64,000 nucleotides of DNA. Origin: Trinickia diaoshuihuensis. Lineage in GTDB: Bacteria; Pseudomonadota; Gammaproteobacteria; Burkholderiales; Burkholderiaceae. The stretch covers positions 51,531 to 115,530 of the forward strand of contig NZ_QUBS01000078.1 in NCBI RefSeq assembly GCF_003390925.1, read 5' to 3'. Below are positions 52,223 to 63,870 of this stretch, one piece after another (the first letter of the stretch is position 1; each line of letters starts with the position of its first letter). The translations under genes and the position numbers were made by a program. Under the pieces are notes generated by a model, which had not been told where the DNA came from, searched no databases, and saw nothing but the letters and a program-made list of their open reading frames with translations.

Positions 52223-52339
52223 TCAGCCTTGGCGCTGTTTGTGGCGCGGATCAGAGCTGCAAATCACGCGCACGACACCTTTGCGCTTGATGATCTTGCA
52301 ATTGCGGCAAATGCGCTTAACCGATGCCATCACTTTCAT
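52223..52339 (-). CDS. rpmJ: Large-subunit ribosomal protein L36
   Basis: A 38-residue L36 read directly on the minus strand: [20 protein letters not shown], ending DPRHKQRQG. The zinc ligands are present (CRNC, then C-x-SSDPRH), so it is the zinc-binding C+ form. It lies between infA (20 bp) and rpsM (41 bp). Confidence 0.96.
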
Positions 52340-52359
52340 GATATTACCCTTTTTTCAAA

Positions 52360-52578
52360 TCACTTCGCCCGGAACACGATCCGCGCACGCGACAAATCGT
52401 AAGGCGTCAACTCAACTGTCACTTTGTCGCCGGGCAGGATACGGATGTAGTGCATCCGCATCTTGCCGGAGATATGCCCCAACACGACATGACCGTTTTC
52501 CAGCTTCACGCGGAAGGTAGCATTAGGCAGGTTCTCGATGACCTCGCCCTGCATCTGGATTACATCGTCTTTGGCCAT
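52360..52578 (-). CDS. infA: Translation initiation factor IF-1
   Basis: A 72-residue S1-fold protein: [20 protein letters not shown], then [18 protein letters not shown] and [16 protein letters not shown]. It blocks the ribosomal A site during initiation. The ATG at 52578 lies 8 bp after the secY stop. Confidence 0.97.
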   Translation of the reverse strand: MAKDDVIQMQGEVIENLPNATFRVKLENGHVVLGHISGKMRMHYIRILPGDKVTVELTPYDLSRARIVFRAK

Positions 52579-52586
52579 AAGTCCTT

Positions 52587-53936
<1,350 letters not shown>

Positions 53937-53997
53937 GTACCTTCTCCGATGCAAATGTCATTGACGGCAATCGGCTTATCACGCGATCGAAAGCCAA

Positions 53998-54432
53998 TTA
54001 CTCGGCGAACGAGCCGCCGGCCGCTTCGATCGCGGCACGCGCACCCTTCGTCGCACCCAGGCCCTTCACGACGATCTTGCGCGAGATCTCGCCCGTGGCG
54101 ATGATCTTGGCGCTCTTCGTCAGCTCACCGACGAGGCCGGCTTGCTTCAGTGCGAGCAAGTCGATTTCGTCGACGGGCAGGGCTTGCAGATCGCCCAGGC
54201 GCACTTCACCGACGAATTCCTTCGTCAGCGACGTGAACCCGCGCTTCGGCAGGCGACGTTGCAGCGGCATTTGACCGCCTTCGAAGCCGACCTTGTGAAA
54301 GCCGCCCGAACGCGATTTCTGACCTTTGTGACCACGGCCGGCCGTCTTACCGAGGCCGGAGCCGATACCACGGCCGACGCGACGCTTGGCGTGCTTGGCG
54401 CCCGCGGCGGGCTTCAGGTTGTTCAATTCCAT
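53998..54432 (-). CDS. rplO: Large-subunit ribosomal protein L15
   Basis: A 144-residue L15: [50 protein letters not shown]. It is a late 50S assembly protein. It follows rpmD by 28 bp. Confidence 0.98.
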   Translation of the reverse strand: MELNNLKPAAGAKHAKRRVGRGIGSGLGKTAGRGHKGQKSRSGGFHKVGFEGGQMPLQRRLPKRGFTSLTKEFVGEVRLGDLQALPVDEIDLLALKQAGLVGELTKSAKIIATGEISRKIVVKGLGATKGARAAIEAAGGSFAE

Positions 54433-54460
54433 ATTCAACTCCTCGAGTCCCTGACCGCGT

Positions 54461-54643
54461 TTAAGCGATGACCTTAACAAGGTACGAGACCTTGTTGATC
54501 ATGCCGCGCACGGCGGGCGTGTCTTGCAGTTCGCTGACCGAGTTGAGTCGGCGCAGGCCCAGGCCGCGCACCGTGGCACGGTGCGATTCGCGGGTCCCAA
54601 TCAGGCTCTTGACGAGCTGAACCTTGACAGTTTTATCAGACAT
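54461..54643 (-). CDS. rpmD: Large-subunit ribosomal protein L30
   Basis: A 60-residue L30: [34 protein letters not shown]. The start is taken at the ATG 54643, which matches the family; an in-frame start three codons upstream is less likely. It lies between rpsE (16 bp) and rplO. Confidence 0.97.
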   Translation of the reverse strand: MSDKTVKVQLVKSLIGTRESHRATVRGLGLRRLNSVSELQDTPAVRGMINKVSYLVKVIA

Positions 54644-54659
54644 GGTGACCACCTAGGCA

Positions 54660-55178
54660 TTAGCCCAAAATTTCTTCGACCGACTTGCCGCGCTTCGCAG
54701 CGATGTCGCCCGGCGTCGACTGCTTGCGCAGACCGTCGAGCGTGGCACGCACGAGGTTGTACGGGTTCGTCGAACCGTGGCTCTTCGCAACGACGTTTTG
54801 CACGCCCATCACGTCGAACACCGCGCGCATCGGGCCGCCGGCGATCACGCCGGTACCGTCCTTCGCCGGAGCGAGCAGAACAACCGACGCGCCATGCTTG
54901 CCGTGCACTTCGTGCTGCAGCGTGCCGTTCTTGAGCGGCACCTTGAACATGTTGCGGCGGGCCTGTTCCATTGCCTTTTGCACGGCAACCGGCACTTCCT
55001 TCGCCTTGCCCTTGCCCATGCCGACGCGGCCGTCACCGTCGCCGACCACGGTCAGTGCGGCGAAGCCGAGAATCCGGCCGCCCTTCACCACCTTGGTCAC
55101 GCGGTTGACCGAGATCATCTTTTCGCGAAGGCCGTCGTCGCGTTCGTCAGCCTGAACTTTCGCTTGCATCTTTGCCAT
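54660..55178 (-). CDS. rpsE: Small-subunit ribosomal protein S5
   Basis: A 172-residue S5: [40 protein letters not shown], and [16 protein letters not shown]. It helps decoding fidelity and 30S assembly. It follows rplR by 15 bp. Confidence 0.99.
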   Translation of the reverse strand: MAKMQAKVQADERDDGLREKMISVNRVTKVVKGGRILGFAALTVVGDGDGRVGMGKGKAKEVPVAVQKAMEQARRNMFKVPLKNGTLQHEVHGKHGASVVLLAPAKDGTGVIAGGPMRAVFDVMGVQNVVAKSHGSTNPYNLVRATLDGLRKQSTPGDIAAKRGKSVEEILG

Positions 55179-55193
55179 GACGAATTCCTTCCC

Positions 55194-55559
55194 TTAGAAC
55201 TTGAGCCCGGCTTCGCGCGCCGCATCGGCCAGCGCCTTCACGCGGCCGTGGTAGCGAAAGCCCGAGCGATCGAAGGCGACGGATTCGACGCCGGCGGCCT
55301 TGGCTTTTTCAGCGATACGCTTGCCGATCAGCGTGGCGGCGGCGATGTTGCCGCCCTTGCCCGATTGGTCGGCCAATTGCGCACGCACTTCAGCTTCGAG
55401 CGTCGACGCGCTGGCGAGCACCTTGGTGCCGCAGGGCGAGAACACTTGCGCATAGATATGCGTGTTCGTGCGATGCACAGCAAGGCGCGCGACCTGCAAT
55501 TCGGCGATCTTGATACGCGTCTGACGAGCGCGGCGCAGGCGAGATTGAGTCTTATCCAT
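55194..55559 (-). CDS. rplR: Large-subunit ribosomal protein L18
   Basis: A 121-residue L18: [33 protein letters not shown], and [20 protein letters not shown]. It binds 5S rRNA. It follows rplF by 12 bp. Confidence 0.98.
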   Translation of the reverse strand: MDKTQSRLRRARQTRIKIAELQVARLAVHRTNTHIYAQVFSPCGTKVLASASTLEAEVRAQLADQSGKGGNIAAATLIGKRIAEKAKAAGVESVAFDRSGFRYHGRVKALADAAREAGLKF

Positions 55560-55571
55560 GATTGCGCACCC

Positions 55572-56102
55572 TTACTTCTTCTTCGTTTCTTTGAGGATCA
55601 CCACCTCGTCGGCGTAGCGCACACCCTTGCCCTTGTAGGGCTCAGGCGGGCGATAGCCGCGCACTTCGGCAGCGACTTGGCCGACTTTCTGCTTGTCGAT
55701 CCCCTTGATCACGATTTCCGTTTGCGACGGGGTTTCAGCCTTCACGCCTTCCGGCATTTGGTGCACCACGGGGTGCGAGAAACCCAGCGACAGATTCAGC
55801 TTGTCGCCTTGCGCTTGCGCACGATAACCCACGCCGACGAGGGTGAGCTTGCGCTCGAAACCCTTCGTCGCGCCGTGCACCATGTTCGCGACGATCGCGC
55901 GCATCGTGCCCGACATCGCATTCGCTTCGCGGCTTTCGTCAACCGGCTCGAACTTCAGGACGGCGCCGTCGACGACGACCTTCACGAGCTTGTTTTCAGC
56001 TTGCGAAATCGTGCCGAGCGCGCCCTTGACCGTAATGAGGCCGCCTTCGACCTTCACTTCGGCGCCGTTCAGCGCAACCGGGCTTTTACCTACTCGAGAC
56101 AT
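55572..56102 (-). CDS. rplF: Large-subunit ribosomal protein L6
   Basis: A 176-residue L6: [40 protein letters not shown], and the C-terminal [16 protein letters not shown]. It lies near the factor-binding site of the 50S subunit. Confidence 0.99.
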   Translation of the reverse strand: MSRVGKSPVALNGAEVKVEGGLITVKGALGTISQAENKLVKVVVDGAVLKFEPVDESREANAMSGTMRAIVANMVHGATKGFERKLTLVGVGYRAQAQGDKLNLSLGFSHPVVHQMPEGVKAETPSQTEIVIKGIDKQKVGQVAAEVRGYRPPEPYKGKGVRYADEVVILKETKKK

Positions 56103-56123
56103 GTTTCTTCTCCTCTTTCGGCG

Positions 56124-56519
56124 TTAAGCGACGTAGCAGATGACTTCGCCGCCGACGCCATTGGCGCGGGCCTTGCGGTCGGTCATCACACCCTTGGGCG
56201 TCGAAACGATCGCGACGCCGAGGCCGTTCATGACCTGCGGGATGTCATTGCGACCGCGGTACACGCGCAGACCAGGCTTCGAGACGCGCTCGAGGCGCTC
56301 GATGACCGGACGGCCAGCGTAGTACTTCAACGCGATGTTCAATTCCGACTTCGCGCCTTCCGACTTCACGGCGAAGTCGTCGATATAACCTTCGTCCTTC
56401 AGGACTTGCGCAATCGCCACCTTAACTTTCGACGAGGGCATTGCCACCGAAACCTTCTCGACCATCTGCGCGTTGCGGATGCGAGTCAGCATATCGGCGA
56501 TAGGATCACTCATGCTCAT
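56124..56519 (-). CDS. rpsH: Small-subunit ribosomal protein S8
   Basis: A 131-residue S8: [20 protein letters not shown], and the C-terminal [14 protein letters not shown] with GGEVICYVA. It is a primary 16S rRNA binder and in E. coli the translational repressor of the spc operon. The MSMSDPIAD start is the usual one in Burkholderia; a second ATG lies two codons in. Confidence 0.98.
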   Translation of the reverse strand: MSMSDPIADMLTRIRNAQMVEKVSVAMPSSKVKVAIAQVLKDEGYIDDFAVKSEGAKSELNIALKYYAGRPVIERLERVSKPGLRVYRGRNDIPQVMNGLGVAIVSTPKGVMTDRKARANGVGGEVICYVA

Positions 56520-56533
56520 TTATGTTTCTCCTA

Positions 56534-56839
56534 TTACCAGCTCGCCTTGGTCAGGCCGGGGATCTCGCCGCGGAATGCGATTTCGCGAATCTTGTTACGC
56601 GCAAGTCCGAACTTGCGGAACGTGCCGCGCGGACGACCCGTGATCGCGCAGCGATTGCGCTTGCGCGTCGGGTTGGCGTTGCGGGGCAGTTGTTGCAGCT
56701 CGAGGCGAGCTGCATAGCGCTCTTCTTCCGACTTCGATTGGTCGTCGATGATCGCCTTCAGCGCTTCGCGCTTCGGGGCGAACTTCGCCGCCAGGCGGGC
56801 GCGCTTCTTTTCACGTTCGATCAGTGCCAGTTTAGCCAC
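56534..56839 (-). CDS. rpsN: Small-subunit ribosomal protein S14
   Basis: A 101-residue long-form S14 without zinc cysteines: [40 protein letters not shown] and [10 protein letters not shown]. It is in the 30S head. It follows rplE by 7 bp. Confidence 0.98.
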   Translation of the reverse strand: MAKLALIEREKKRARLAAKFAPKREALKAIIDDQSKSEEERYAARLELQQLPRNANPTRKRNRCAITGRPRGTFRKFGLARNKIREIAFRGEIPGLTKASW

Positions 56840-56846
56840 GGTAACC

Positions 56847-57386
56847 TCAGTTTCTGAACGGGAACTTGAAGCTGGCGAGCAGTGCCTTGGCTTCTTCGTC
56901 GGTCTTCGCGGTCGTGGTGATGCTGATGTTCAGCCCACGCAGCGCGTCGATTTTGTCGTAGTCGATTTCGGGGAAAATGATCTGCTCTTTCACACCGATG
57001 TTGTAGTTGCCGCGACCGTCGAACGCCCGACCCGACACACCACGGAAGTCACGCACGCGGGGCAGCGCCACCGTCACGAAACGATCCAGGAATTCGTACA
57101 TCGCTTGACCACGCAGCGTGACCATCGCGCCGATCGGGTAGCCTTGACGGATCTTGAAGCCCGCGATTGCCTTGCGAGCCTTCGTCACGACCGGCTTTTG
57201 ACCTGCGATCTTCGTCAGATCGCCCACGGCGTTTTCGATGATCTTCTTGTCAGCGACGGCTTCGCCAAGACCCATGTTCAGGGTGATCTTGGTGATGCGC
57301 GGCACTTCCATGACCGACTTGTAGCCGAACTTCTCGATAAGGCCGGGAACGACCTTCTCTTTGTAAAACTCTTGCAAACGAGCCAT
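56847..57386 (-). CDS. rplE: Large-subunit ribosomal protein L5
   Basis: A 179-residue L5: [35 protein letters not shown], and [20 protein letters not shown]. It binds 5S rRNA. It follows rplX by 18 bp. Confidence 0.99.
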   Translation of the reverse strand: MARLQEFYKEKVVPGLIEKFGYKSVMEVPRITKITLNMGLGEAVADKKIIENAVGDLTKIAGQKPVVTKARKAIAGFKIRQGYPIGAMVTLRGQAMYEFLDRFVTVALPRVRDFRGVSGRAFDGRGNYNIGVKEQIIFPEIDYDKIDALRGLNISITTTAKTDEEAKALLASFKFPFRN

Positions 57387-57404
57387 TTTTTATACTCCGC
57401 AGCG

Positions 57405-57713
57405 TCAGGCGCTCAGCACGGCACCGGTCGTCTTCAGGAAGCGCACCTTCTTGCCGTCCTCGACCTTGATGCCCACACGCGAGGCTTTGCCGTTCGCGTC
57501 GACGAGCGCGACGTTCGAAATGTGCAGCGGCATCGTCTTCGCTTCCACGCCACCCGTCGTACCCTTCATCGGGTTCGGCTTGACGTGCTTCTTAACGAGG
57601 TTGATGCCTTCCACCGTCACGCGATCTTCACCGACGGCCAGCACCACACCACGCTTGCCCTTGTCCTTGCCGGTGATGACGACGACTTCGTCACCCTTGC
57701 GAATCTTGTTCAT
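57405..57713 (-). CDS. rplX: Large-subunit ribosomal protein L24
   Basis: A 102-residue KOW-domain protein: [20 protein letters not shown], with the C-terminal [18 protein letters not shown]. It initiates 50S assembly and lines the exit tunnel. It follows rplN by 9 bp. Confidence 0.98.
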   Translation of the reverse strand: MNKIRKGDEVVVITGKDKGKRGVVLAVGEDRVTVEGINLVKKHVKPNPMKGTTGGVEAKTMPLHISNVALVDANGKASRVGIKVEDGKKVRFLKTTGAVLSA

Positions 57714-57722
57714 CGCGACTCC

Positions 57723-58091
57723 TTACAGCACTTCCGGCGCGAGCGAAACGATCTTCATGAACCGTTCGCTACGCAACTCACGCGTGACCGGCCCGAAAAT
57801 GCGGGTGCCGATGGGCTCGAGCTTGGTATTCAACAAGACGGCTGCATTGCCGTCGAACTTGATCAGCGAGCCGTCTTGGCGACGAACACCCTTGGCGGTG
57901 CGAACCACCACGGCGTTATAGATTTCGCCTTTCTTCACGCGCCCGCGCGGCGTTGCCTCTTTGACGCTCACCTTGATGATGTCGCCGATGTTGGCATAAC
58001 GACGCTTCGAGCCGCCGAGCACCTTGATGCACATGACTTCACGCGCACCCGTGTTGTCGGCCACTTCAAGCCGAGATTCGGTCTGGATCAT
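57723..58091 (-). CDS. rplN: Large-subunit ribosomal protein L14
   Basis: A 122-residue L14: [40 protein letters not shown], and [20 protein letters not shown]. It is at the subunit interface. It is the first gene of the spc group and here has its own promoter and a leader of about 200 nt. Confidence 0.99.
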   Translation of the reverse strand: MIQTESRLEVADNTGAREVMCIKVLGGSKRRYANIGDIIKVSVKEATPRGRVKKGEIYNAVVVRTAKGVRRQDGSLIKFDGNAAVLLNTKLEPIGTRIFGPVTRELRSERFMKIVSLAPEVL

Positions 58092-58294
58092 GGTTTATCT
58101 TTCCCAACTTAATCCGCCTGCACCACCATGGTTCAGTCGGTCAGTCTTGGTCCCGTCAGCCAATCGGCTGCTTGGGTTAGAACAGCAGCGACGGCAACGA
58201 AACCGCCATCGCAATCGAGTGATTCCTGCGGAGCGGGCTTGGGCGCCCTTCCGCTTCCCCTCTACGGCGTCCGTAACGGATCCCATAAAGAGGG

Positions 58295-58331
58295 AAGACC
58301 GAGATTATATCAAATAACCTCGGTCTTGCAA
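58295..58331 (-). promoter_or_regulatory. spc-group promoter before rplN, embedded in a dyad
   Basis: On the minus strand TTGCAA (58326-58331) and a perfect TATAAT (58304-58309) are 16 bp apart. A perfect 9-bp inverted repeat, AAGACCGAG / CTCGGTCTT (58295-58303 and 58319-58327), brackets the -10 and touches the -35. The predicted transcript starts near 58297 and has a ~205-nt leader before rplN. Confidence 0.65.
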
Positions 58332-58373
58332 GCGAAATCTACAGCGATTTCAACGACTTCTACTACGTACCGC

Positions 58374-58646
58374 TTAGATCACGCGCGCGGCTTCCACAAG
58401 GCGGGACACGGTCCAGGCTTTCGTCTTCGAGATCGGACGCGTTTCCTGGATTTCGACGAGGTCGCCCTCGTTGTACGTGTTCGCGTCGTCATGCGCGTGG
58501 TACTTCTTCGAGCGCACGACGTACTTGCCGTAGATCGGGTGCTTCACGCGGTGCTCGACGAGCACGGTGACCGTCTTGTCCATCTTGTTGCTGACGACCT
58601 TGCCGATCAGCGTCCGCTTGAGCGAGGTTTTTACGCTATCGTTCAT
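58374..58646 (-). CDS. rpsQ: Small-subunit ribosomal protein S17
   Basis: A 90-residue S17: [40 protein letters not shown] and [16 protein letters not shown]. It is a primary 16S rRNA binder. It is the last gene of the S10 group and overlaps rpmC by 4 bp; a 282-bp gap follows. Confidence 0.98.
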   Translation of the reverse strand: MNDSVKTSLKRTLIGKVVSNKMDKTVTVLVEHRVKHPIYGKYVVRSKKYHAHDDANTYNEGDLVEIQETRPISKTKAWTVSRLVEAARVI

Positions 58647-58837
58647 TTCTGGTTCGCCTTCTCAGTCAGGACGGTCCGCACACGTGCGATGTCGCGACGA
58701 ACCTTCTTTAGCTGGCTCGTGTTCGTGAGCTGCTGCGTCGCGAGTTGCATGCGCAGGCCGAATTGCGCTTTCAACAGGTCCGTCAGCTCTTTGTTGAGCG
58801 CGGCCGTGTCTTTTTGGTGAAGTTCAGACGCCTTCAT
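58643..58837 (-). CDS. rpmC: Large-subunit ribosomal protein L29
   Basis: A 64-residue L29: [20 protein letters not shown], with [20 protein letters not shown]. It is at the tunnel exit and docks trigger factor and SRP. It overlaps rpsQ by ATGA and follows rplP by 10 bp. Confidence 0.97.
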   Translation of the reverse strand: MKASELHQKDTAALNKELTDLLKAQFGLRMQLATQQLTNTSQLKKVRRDIARVRTVLTEKANQK

Positions 58838-58847
58838 CGTTTGCTCC

Positions 58848-59264
58848 TTAAGCGCCGAGCTGACGAACGATGAACGTCGTCTTCAGCGGCAGCTTGGCTG
58901 CTGCCAGACGGAACGCTTCACGTGCCAGTTCTTCGGATACGCCATCCATTTCGTACAGCATCTTGCCCGGCTGGATCTCGGCGACGTAGTACTCGGGGTT
59001 ACCCTTACCGTTACCCATCCGCACTTCAGCCGGCTTTTGCGAGATCGGCTTGTCCGGGAAAATGCGAATCCAGATGCGGCCGCCGCGCTTGATGTGACGC
59101 GTCATGGCACGACGCGCCGCTTCGATTTGACGCGCGGTCAAACGGCCGCGACCGATAGCCTTCAGGCCGAACTCACCGAACGACACGGCGTTGCCGCGCG
59201 TCGCGATACCGGTGTTACGACCCTTCTGCTCTTTGCGATACTTCCTGCGTTTCGGTTGCAGCAT
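58848..59264 (-). CDS. rplP: Large-subunit ribosomal protein L16
   Basis: A 138-residue L16: [40 protein letters not shown], and the conserved [18 protein letters not shown]. It lies near the A-site tRNA on the 50S. It follows rpsC by 2 bp. Confidence 0.99.
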   Translation of the reverse strand: MLQPKRRKYRKEQKGRNTGIATRGNAVSFGEFGLKAIGRGRLTARQIEAARRAMTRHIKRGGRIWIRIFPDKPISQKPAEVRMGNGKGNPEYYVAEIQPGKMLYEMDGVSEELAREAFRLAAAKLPLKTTFIVRQLGA

Positions 59265-59266
59265 CG

Positions 59267-60067
59267 TTATTCTCCAGTCTTGCCGTCGCCGCCGGCGCCG
59301 CCGCGACGCGGCGCGCCACGACGTGCACCTGCCGGCGCGCCACCTTCACCGTCGCGACGGGGACGGCGATCGCCCGGACGCGCGTTGCGGCGCGGACGCT
59401 TTTCTTCCGGCGCTTCCTCGACGACCGGCGCATCGTTGCGGCCCAGCGTGTCGCCCTTATAGACCCACACCTTCACGCCGATGATGCCGTACGTCGTCTT
59501 CGCTTCCGACGTTGCGTAGTCGATATCGGCACGCAGCGTGTGCAGGGGCACGCGACCTTCGCGATACCACTCCGTACGGGCGATTTCGATACCGTTCAGA
59601 CGGCCGGCGCTCATGATCTTGATGCCTTGCGCGCCCAGACGCATCGCGTTTTGCATTGCACGCTTCATCGCGCGGCGGAACATGATCCGGCGCTCGAGCT
59701 GTTGCGTGATCGAATCGGCGATCAACTGCGCATCGGTTTCCGGCTTGCGGATTTCCTCGATGTTCACGTGCACGGGCACGCCCATGCGCTTTTGCAGCTC
59801 GGACTTCAAGAGTTCGATGTCCTCGCCCTTCTTGCCGATCACGACACCAGGACGCGAGCTGAAAATCGTGATGCGCGCGTTCTTCGCCGGACGCTCGATG
59901 ACGACGCGGCCGACCGAAGCGTTCTTCAGCTTCTTCTTCAGGTATTCACGAACACCGATGTCTTCCTGCAGCATCGCCGCGAAATTGTTGTTGCTCGCGT
60001 ACCAACGCGAAGCCCAATTGCGGCTGACGGCCAGACGGAAGCCAGTCGGATGAATTTTCTGTCCCAT
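59267..60067 (-). CDS. rpsC: Small-subunit ribosomal protein S3
   Basis: A 266-residue S3: [20 protein letters not shown], the KH domain core [17 protein letters not shown], and [20 protein letters not shown]. Compared with E. coli it has a ~33-residue Arg/Gly/Pro/Glu-rich C-terminal extension ([16 protein letters not shown] and repeats), as in relatives. It is at the mRNA entry tunnel. Confidence 0.99.
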   Translation of the reverse strand: MGQKIHPTGFRLAVSRNWASRWYASNNNFAAMLQEDIGVREYLKKKLKNASVGRVVIERPAKNARITIFSSRPGVVIGKKGEDIELLKSELQKRMGVPVHVNIEEIRKPETDAQLIADSITQQLERRIMFRRAMKRAMQNAMRLGAQGIKIMSAGRLNGIEIARTEWYREGRVPLHTLRADIDYATSEAKTTYGIIGVKVWVYKGDTLGRNDAPVVEEAPEEKRPRRNARPGDRRPRRDGEGGAPAGARRGAPRRGGAGGDGKTGE

Positions 60068-60078
60068 CGTATGACCCC

Positions 60079-60408
60079 TTAATTCCCGACCGTCACAGTG
60101 ATGTGACAGGATTGCTTCTCGATGCGATTGCCGCGGCCCTTGGCGCGCGCGGTAAACCGCTTCAGCGAGGCAGCCTTGTCGACGTAGATGCTCTTGATCT
60201 TGAGCTCGTCGATGTCGGCGCCCTCGTTGTGCTCCGCATTCGCGATCGCCGACAGCACGACCTTCTTCACGATGCCAGCCGCCTTCTTCGGCGAGAACGT
60301 CAGGACGTTCAGCGCCTTGTCGACCGGCAAACCGCGGATCTGGTCAGCCACAAGGCGCGTTTTCTGCGCCGAGATGCGGGCACCGCGATGAATTGCTTTC
60401 ACTTCCAT
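60079..60408 (-). CDS. rplV: Large-subunit ribosomal protein L22
   Basis: A 109-residue L22: [20 protein letters not shown], and the tunnel loop region [20 protein letters not shown]. It follows rpsS by 12 bp. Confidence 0.98.
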
Positions 60409-60420
60409 CTTGATTGCCCC

Positions 60421-60696
60421 TTATTTCTTGGCCTTCTTGTCGGCCGCGTGACCCTTGAACGTCCGGGTCAATGCGAACTCGCCAAGCTTGTGGCCGACCA
60501 TGTTTTCCGAGATGTACACCGGAACGTGTTGACGGCCGTTATGAACGGCGATCGTCAGGCCGATGAAATCCGGGAGGATCGTCGAGCGACGCGACCAGGT
60601 CTTGATCGGCTTCTTGTCGCGCGAAGCTGCTGCCGCCTCAACTTTCTTCAGCAAATGGGCGTCGCAGAACGGACCTTTTTTAACAGAACGTGCCAT
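60421..60696 (-). CDS. rpsS: Small-subunit ribosomal protein S19
   Basis: A 91-residue S19: [40 protein letters not shown] and [15 protein letters not shown]. It is in the 30S head. It follows rplB by 10 bp. Confidence 0.99.
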
Positions 60697-60706
60697 TGCC
60701 TACTCC

Positions 60707-61534
60707 TTAACGCTTGTGACGGCGCTGGACGATCATCGTCGTCGTGCGCTTGTTGCGACGGGTGCGATAGCCCTTCGTCTGCTGGCCCCACGGGCTGACC
60801 GGGTGGCGGCCTGCAGCCGTACGGCCTTCACCACCGCCGTGCGGGTGATCGACCGGGTTCATCGCGACACCACGCACCGTCGGGCGGATACCGCGCCAGC
60901 GGTTCGCGCCGGCCTTACCGATTTGGCGCAGGCTGTGCTCTTCGTTGCCCACCTCGCCGATCGTCGCGCGGCACTCGATATGCACGCGGCGGATTTCGCC
61001 CGAACGCAGACGAACCTGCGCGTACGTGCCTTCACGAGCGAGCAGCATGGCCGACGTACCGGCCGAACGCGCGATTTGCGCACCCTTGCCCGGCAGCATC
61101 TCGATGCAGTGGATCGTCGTACCGACCGGGATGTTGCGGATCGGCAGCGTGTTGCCTGCGCGGATCGGCGCTTCGGAGCCCGACATCAGCGTTTGACCGA
61201 CCGTCATGCCCTTCGAGGCGATGATGTAGCGGCGTTCGCCGTCTGCGTACAGCACGAGCGCGATGTTCGCGCTACGGTTCGGGTCGTACTCGAGACGTTC
61301 GACCTTCGCCGGAATGCCATCCTTCGTGCGACGGAAATCGATAACGCGGTAGTGTTGCTTGTGACCGCCGCCTTGGTGGCGCGTCGTCACATGGCCGTTG
61401 TTGTTACGACCGGCGGCCTTGCTCTGCGGCTCGAGCAGCGCTGCGTGCGGCTTGCCCTTATGCAGATCCTTGTTGACCACCTTGACCATCGCGCGGCGAC
61501 CCGGCGAGGTCGGTTTAACTTTCACGATTGCCAT
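60707..61534 (-). CDS. rplB: Large-subunit ribosomal protein L2
   Basis: A 275-residue L2: [20 protein letters not shown], and the peptidyl-transferase-proximal [20 protein letters not shown] (its conserved His included). It is needed for subunit joining and peptide-bond formation. It follows rplW by 2 bp. Confidence 0.99.
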   Translation of the reverse strand: MAIVKVKPTSPGRRAMVKVVNKDLHKGKPHAALLEPQSKAAGRNNNGHVTTRHQGGGHKQHYRVIDFRRTKDGIPAKVERLEYDPNRSANIALVLYADGERRYIIASKGMTVGQTLMSGSEAPIRAGNTLPIRNIPVGTTIHCIEMLPGKGAQIARSAGTSAMLLAREGTYAQVRLRSGEIRRVHIECRATIGEVGNEEHSLRQIGKAGANRWRGIRPTVRGVAMNPVDHPHGGGEGRTAAGRHPVSPWGQQTKGYRTRRNKRTTTMIVQRRHKR

Positions 61535-61536
61535 GA

Positions 61537-61851
61537 TTACTTGGCCTCCGCTTCAAAGTTGATTTCCTGGCCGGGCTTCAAGCAGACGTAGGCCTTCCTC
61601 ACGTCCTTGCGCTTGCCCATGAAACGGCCAAAGCGCTTGGCCTTGCCCTTCACGTTCAGCACATTGACGGAATCGACTTCCACCTTGAACAGCAGCTCAA
61701 CGGCGGCCTTCACTTCCTGCTTCGTCGCATCCGGGGCGACTTCGAACACGACCTGCTCGTTCTTGTCGGCCACCAGCGTCGCCTTTTCGGAGATCACCGG
61801 CGCGAGCAGGACCTGCATCAAACGATGATCGTTTTTGCGAATCTCGCTCAT
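61537..61851 (-). CDS. rplW: Large-subunit ribosomal protein L23
   Basis: A 104-residue L23 from ATG 61851: [40 protein letters not shown], and [18 protein letters not shown]. It is at the tunnel exit and binds chaperones. It overlaps rplD by 4 bp. Confidence 0.98.
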   Translation of the reverse strand: MSEIRKNDHRLMQVLLAPVISEKATLVADKNEQVVFEVAPDATKQEVKAAVELLFKVEVDSVNVLNVKGKAKRFGRFMGKRKDVRKAYVCLKPGQEINFEAEAK

Positions 61852-62468
61852 GACAGCAACTCCTCGATCTGGGCGACCGCTGCCTTCGTGATCAGCACTT
61901 TCTTGAAGTAGATCAGCGACAACGGATCGGCGTAACGCGGCTCGACAACGGCCACGTGGGCCAGGTTGCGCGACGCGAGGTACAGGTTCTCGTCGACCGT
62001 GTCGGTGATCACCAGCACGGAGTCGAGGCCCATGGCCTTGAATTTTTCGGCCAGCAGCTTCGTCTTCGGCGCTTCGAGAACGATGTCCTCGACAACCGAC
62101 AGACGGCCTTCGCGGGCGAGCTGCGAGAAGATCGAGCAGAGGCCTGCGCGATGCATCTTCTTGTTGACCTTGTGCGAGAAGTTCTCTTCGGGCGAGTTCG
62201 GGAAAATCCGACCACCGCCACGCCACAACGGGCTCGACGACATACCGGCACGAGCGCGGCCCGTACCCTTCTGACGCCACGGCTTCTTCGTCGTGTGCTT
62301 GACTTGTTCGCGATCCTTCTGCGCGCGGTTGCCGCTACGGGCGTTGGCTTGATAAGCCACCACGACTTGGTGAATCAGCGCTTCGTTGTAGTCACGGCCG
62401 AACACGACGTCCGACGCGTTCACGCCTGCGCCTTCTTGACCGTTAGCATTGAGGAGCTTCAGTTCCAT
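61848..62468 (-). CDS. rplD: Large-subunit ribosomal protein L4
   Basis: A 206-residue L4: [20 protein letters not shown], the tunnel-loop segment [20 protein letters not shown] with WRGGG. In E. coli L4 represses the S10 operon; a similar role here is untested. It overlaps rplC by 1 bp and rplW by 4 bp. Confidence 0.98.
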   Translation of the reverse strand: MELKLLNANGQEGAGVNASDVVFGRDYNEALIHQVVVAYQANARSGNRAQKDREQVKHTTKKPWRQKGTGRARAGMSSSPLWRGGGRIFPNSPEENFSHKVNKKMHRAGLCSIFSQLAREGRLSVVEDIVLEAPKTKLLAEKFKAMGLDSVLVITDTVDENLYLASRNLAHVAVVEPRYADPLSLIYFKKVLITKAAVAQIEELLS

Positions 62469-63127
62469 TATTTCGCTCCTTTCGCGGCACGCGTCTTCAC
62501 TGCCGGCGTCACGAAAACTTTGCCGCCCTTCGCGCCAGGCACTGCACCCTTGACGAGCAGCAGCTTGCGATCGGCGTCGATACGAGCGATTTCGAGGTTT
62601 TGCACCGTGACGGTCTCGTCACCCATGTGACCCGTCATGCGCTTGCCGGGGAACACGCGACCCGGATCTTGCGCCATACCGATCGAACCCGGGACGTTGT
62701 GCGAACGCGAGTTACCGTGCGTTGCGCGGCCCGAGCTGAAGTTGTAGCGCTTGATCGTGCCGGCGTAGCCCTTACCGATCGACACGCCTTGCACGTCAAT
62801 CTTTTGGCCGACTTCGAACAGGTCGACACCGATCACGGCGCCGGCGGACAGCTCGGCAGCCTTTGCGGCATCGATCTTGAATTCCTTGAGAATTTCACCG
62901 GCTTGCACGCCGGCTTTGGCGAGGTGACCTGCCAGCGGCTTCGTCACACGCGAGGGACGGCGCGTACCGAATGCCACTTGAACGGCGGTGTAGCCATCCG
63001 TTTCAACGGTCTTGATCTGCGCCACGCGGTTGTCGGACACGTCCAGCACGGTGACGGGAATCGAGTCCCCATCCGCCGTGAAGATACGGGTCATGCCAAC
63101 CTTGCGACCTACGAGTCCAAGGCTCAT
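62468..63127 (-). CDS. rplC: Large-subunit ribosomal protein L3
   Basis: A 219-residue L3 from ATG 63127: [20 protein letters not shown], and [18 protein letters not shown] with [19 protein letters not shown]. It is an early 50S assembly protein. It is the first gene after an internal promoter and a ~170-nt leader. Confidence 0.99.
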   Translation of the reverse strand: MSLGLVGRKVGMTRIFTADGDSIPVTVLDVSDNRVAQIKTVETDGYTAVQVAFGTRRPSRVTKPLAGHLAKAGVQAGEILKEFKIDAAKAAELSAGAVIGVDLFEVGQKIDVQGVSIGKGYAGTIKRYNFSSGRATHGNSRSHNVPGSIGMAQDPGRVFPGKRMTGHMGDETVTVQNLEIARIDADRKLLLVKGAVPGAKGGKVFVTPAVKTRAAKGAK

Positions 63128-63302
63128 CGTTTTCTCCATTCCCGACTGCGATTGGCCGGGGCTAATTTACAAAATGCCGGTACCAGGAGGCGCGTTTGCA
63201 ACGTTCTTGCAACGTGCCGCTAGGCTTTTTACGGCCGTTTGTGCCGCATCGCCGCGCACAAACTGACACCGACTTTTTACGCAAATACGCGAAAAGCCTT
63301 GC

Positions 63303-63331
63303 ATTATAGCGAGGCTTTCCGTTTTTCGCAA
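63303..63331 (-). promoter_or_regulatory. S10-group promoter before rplC
   Basis: On the minus strand TTGCGA (63326-63331) and a perfect TATAAT (63303-63308) are spaced by the ideal 17 bp. The predicted start is near 63296, giving a leader of ~170 nt before rplC. This separates rpsJ from the rest of the S10 group. Confidence 0.75.
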
Positions 63332-63348
63332 GCAATCAAAGACTTACC

Positions 63349-63372
63349 GCCACGGCCCGGAAGCCGTGGCGC
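63349..63372 (-). terminator. Hairpin just after rpsJ
   Basis: CGCCACGGC and its 9-bp complement flank a 6-nt loop, starting 8 bp past the rpsJ stop. The bases after it on the minus strand (GGTAAGTCTTTG) are only weakly U-rich, so termination may be partial. Confidence 0.5.
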
Positions 63373-63380
63373 CGCAAACC

Positions 63381-63692
63381 TTATTGCAGCTTGATTTCCA
63401 CGTCCACGCCGGCCGGGAGATCCAGCTTCATCAGCGCGTCGACGGTCTTGTCCGTCGGATCGACGATGTCCATCAGGCGTTGGTGCGTGCGGATTTCGAG
63501 CTGATCGCGCGACGTCTTGTTGACGTGCGGCGAACGCAGGATGTCGAAGCGTTGAATGCGGGTCGGCAGGGGTACCGGACCGCGAACGATCGCACCAGTC
63601 CGCTTCGCCGTGTCGACGATCTCGGCTGCCGATTGATCGATCAGACGATAGTCGAATGCTTTGAGGCGAATGCGGATTTTCTGGTTTTGCAT
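63381..63692 (-). CDS. rpsJ: Small-subunit ribosomal protein S10 (NusE)
   Basis: A 103-residue S10: [40 protein letters not shown], and [15 protein letters not shown]. It also works in NusB-dependent antitermination. GAAGGAA lies before the ATG. It follows tuf by 178 bp, as in the betaproteobacterial str-S10 order. Confidence 0.99.
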   Translation of the reverse strand: MQNQKIRIRLKAFDYRLIDQSAAEIVDTAKRTGAIVRGPVPLPTRIQRFDILRSPHVNKTSRDQLEIRTHQRLMDIVDPTDKTVDALMKLDLPAGVDVEIKLQ

Positions 63693-63870
63693 GACGATTC
63701 CTTCGAAAGAGCGAGGCAGCTTTGCGCCGCCGAATTAGGAAAAGAGCGTGGGTTCGGCCGTCCGCCGGGAAGCGGAGCGCCCGGACCCGGGCACGTTTTA
63801 CTGCGGTACAGCGATACTTCAGCGGCGGCTCGCGACGGCTTGCGCCGCGCGAACCGCGAAACCAGCGATT

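Noticed and set aside
58095..58286. A 63-codon minus-strand open frame in the rpsQ-rplN gap
   Set aside because: It has a low-complexity Arg/Gly/Ser-rich translation, no ribosome site and no match to a known small ribosomal protein. It is more likely leader RNA.
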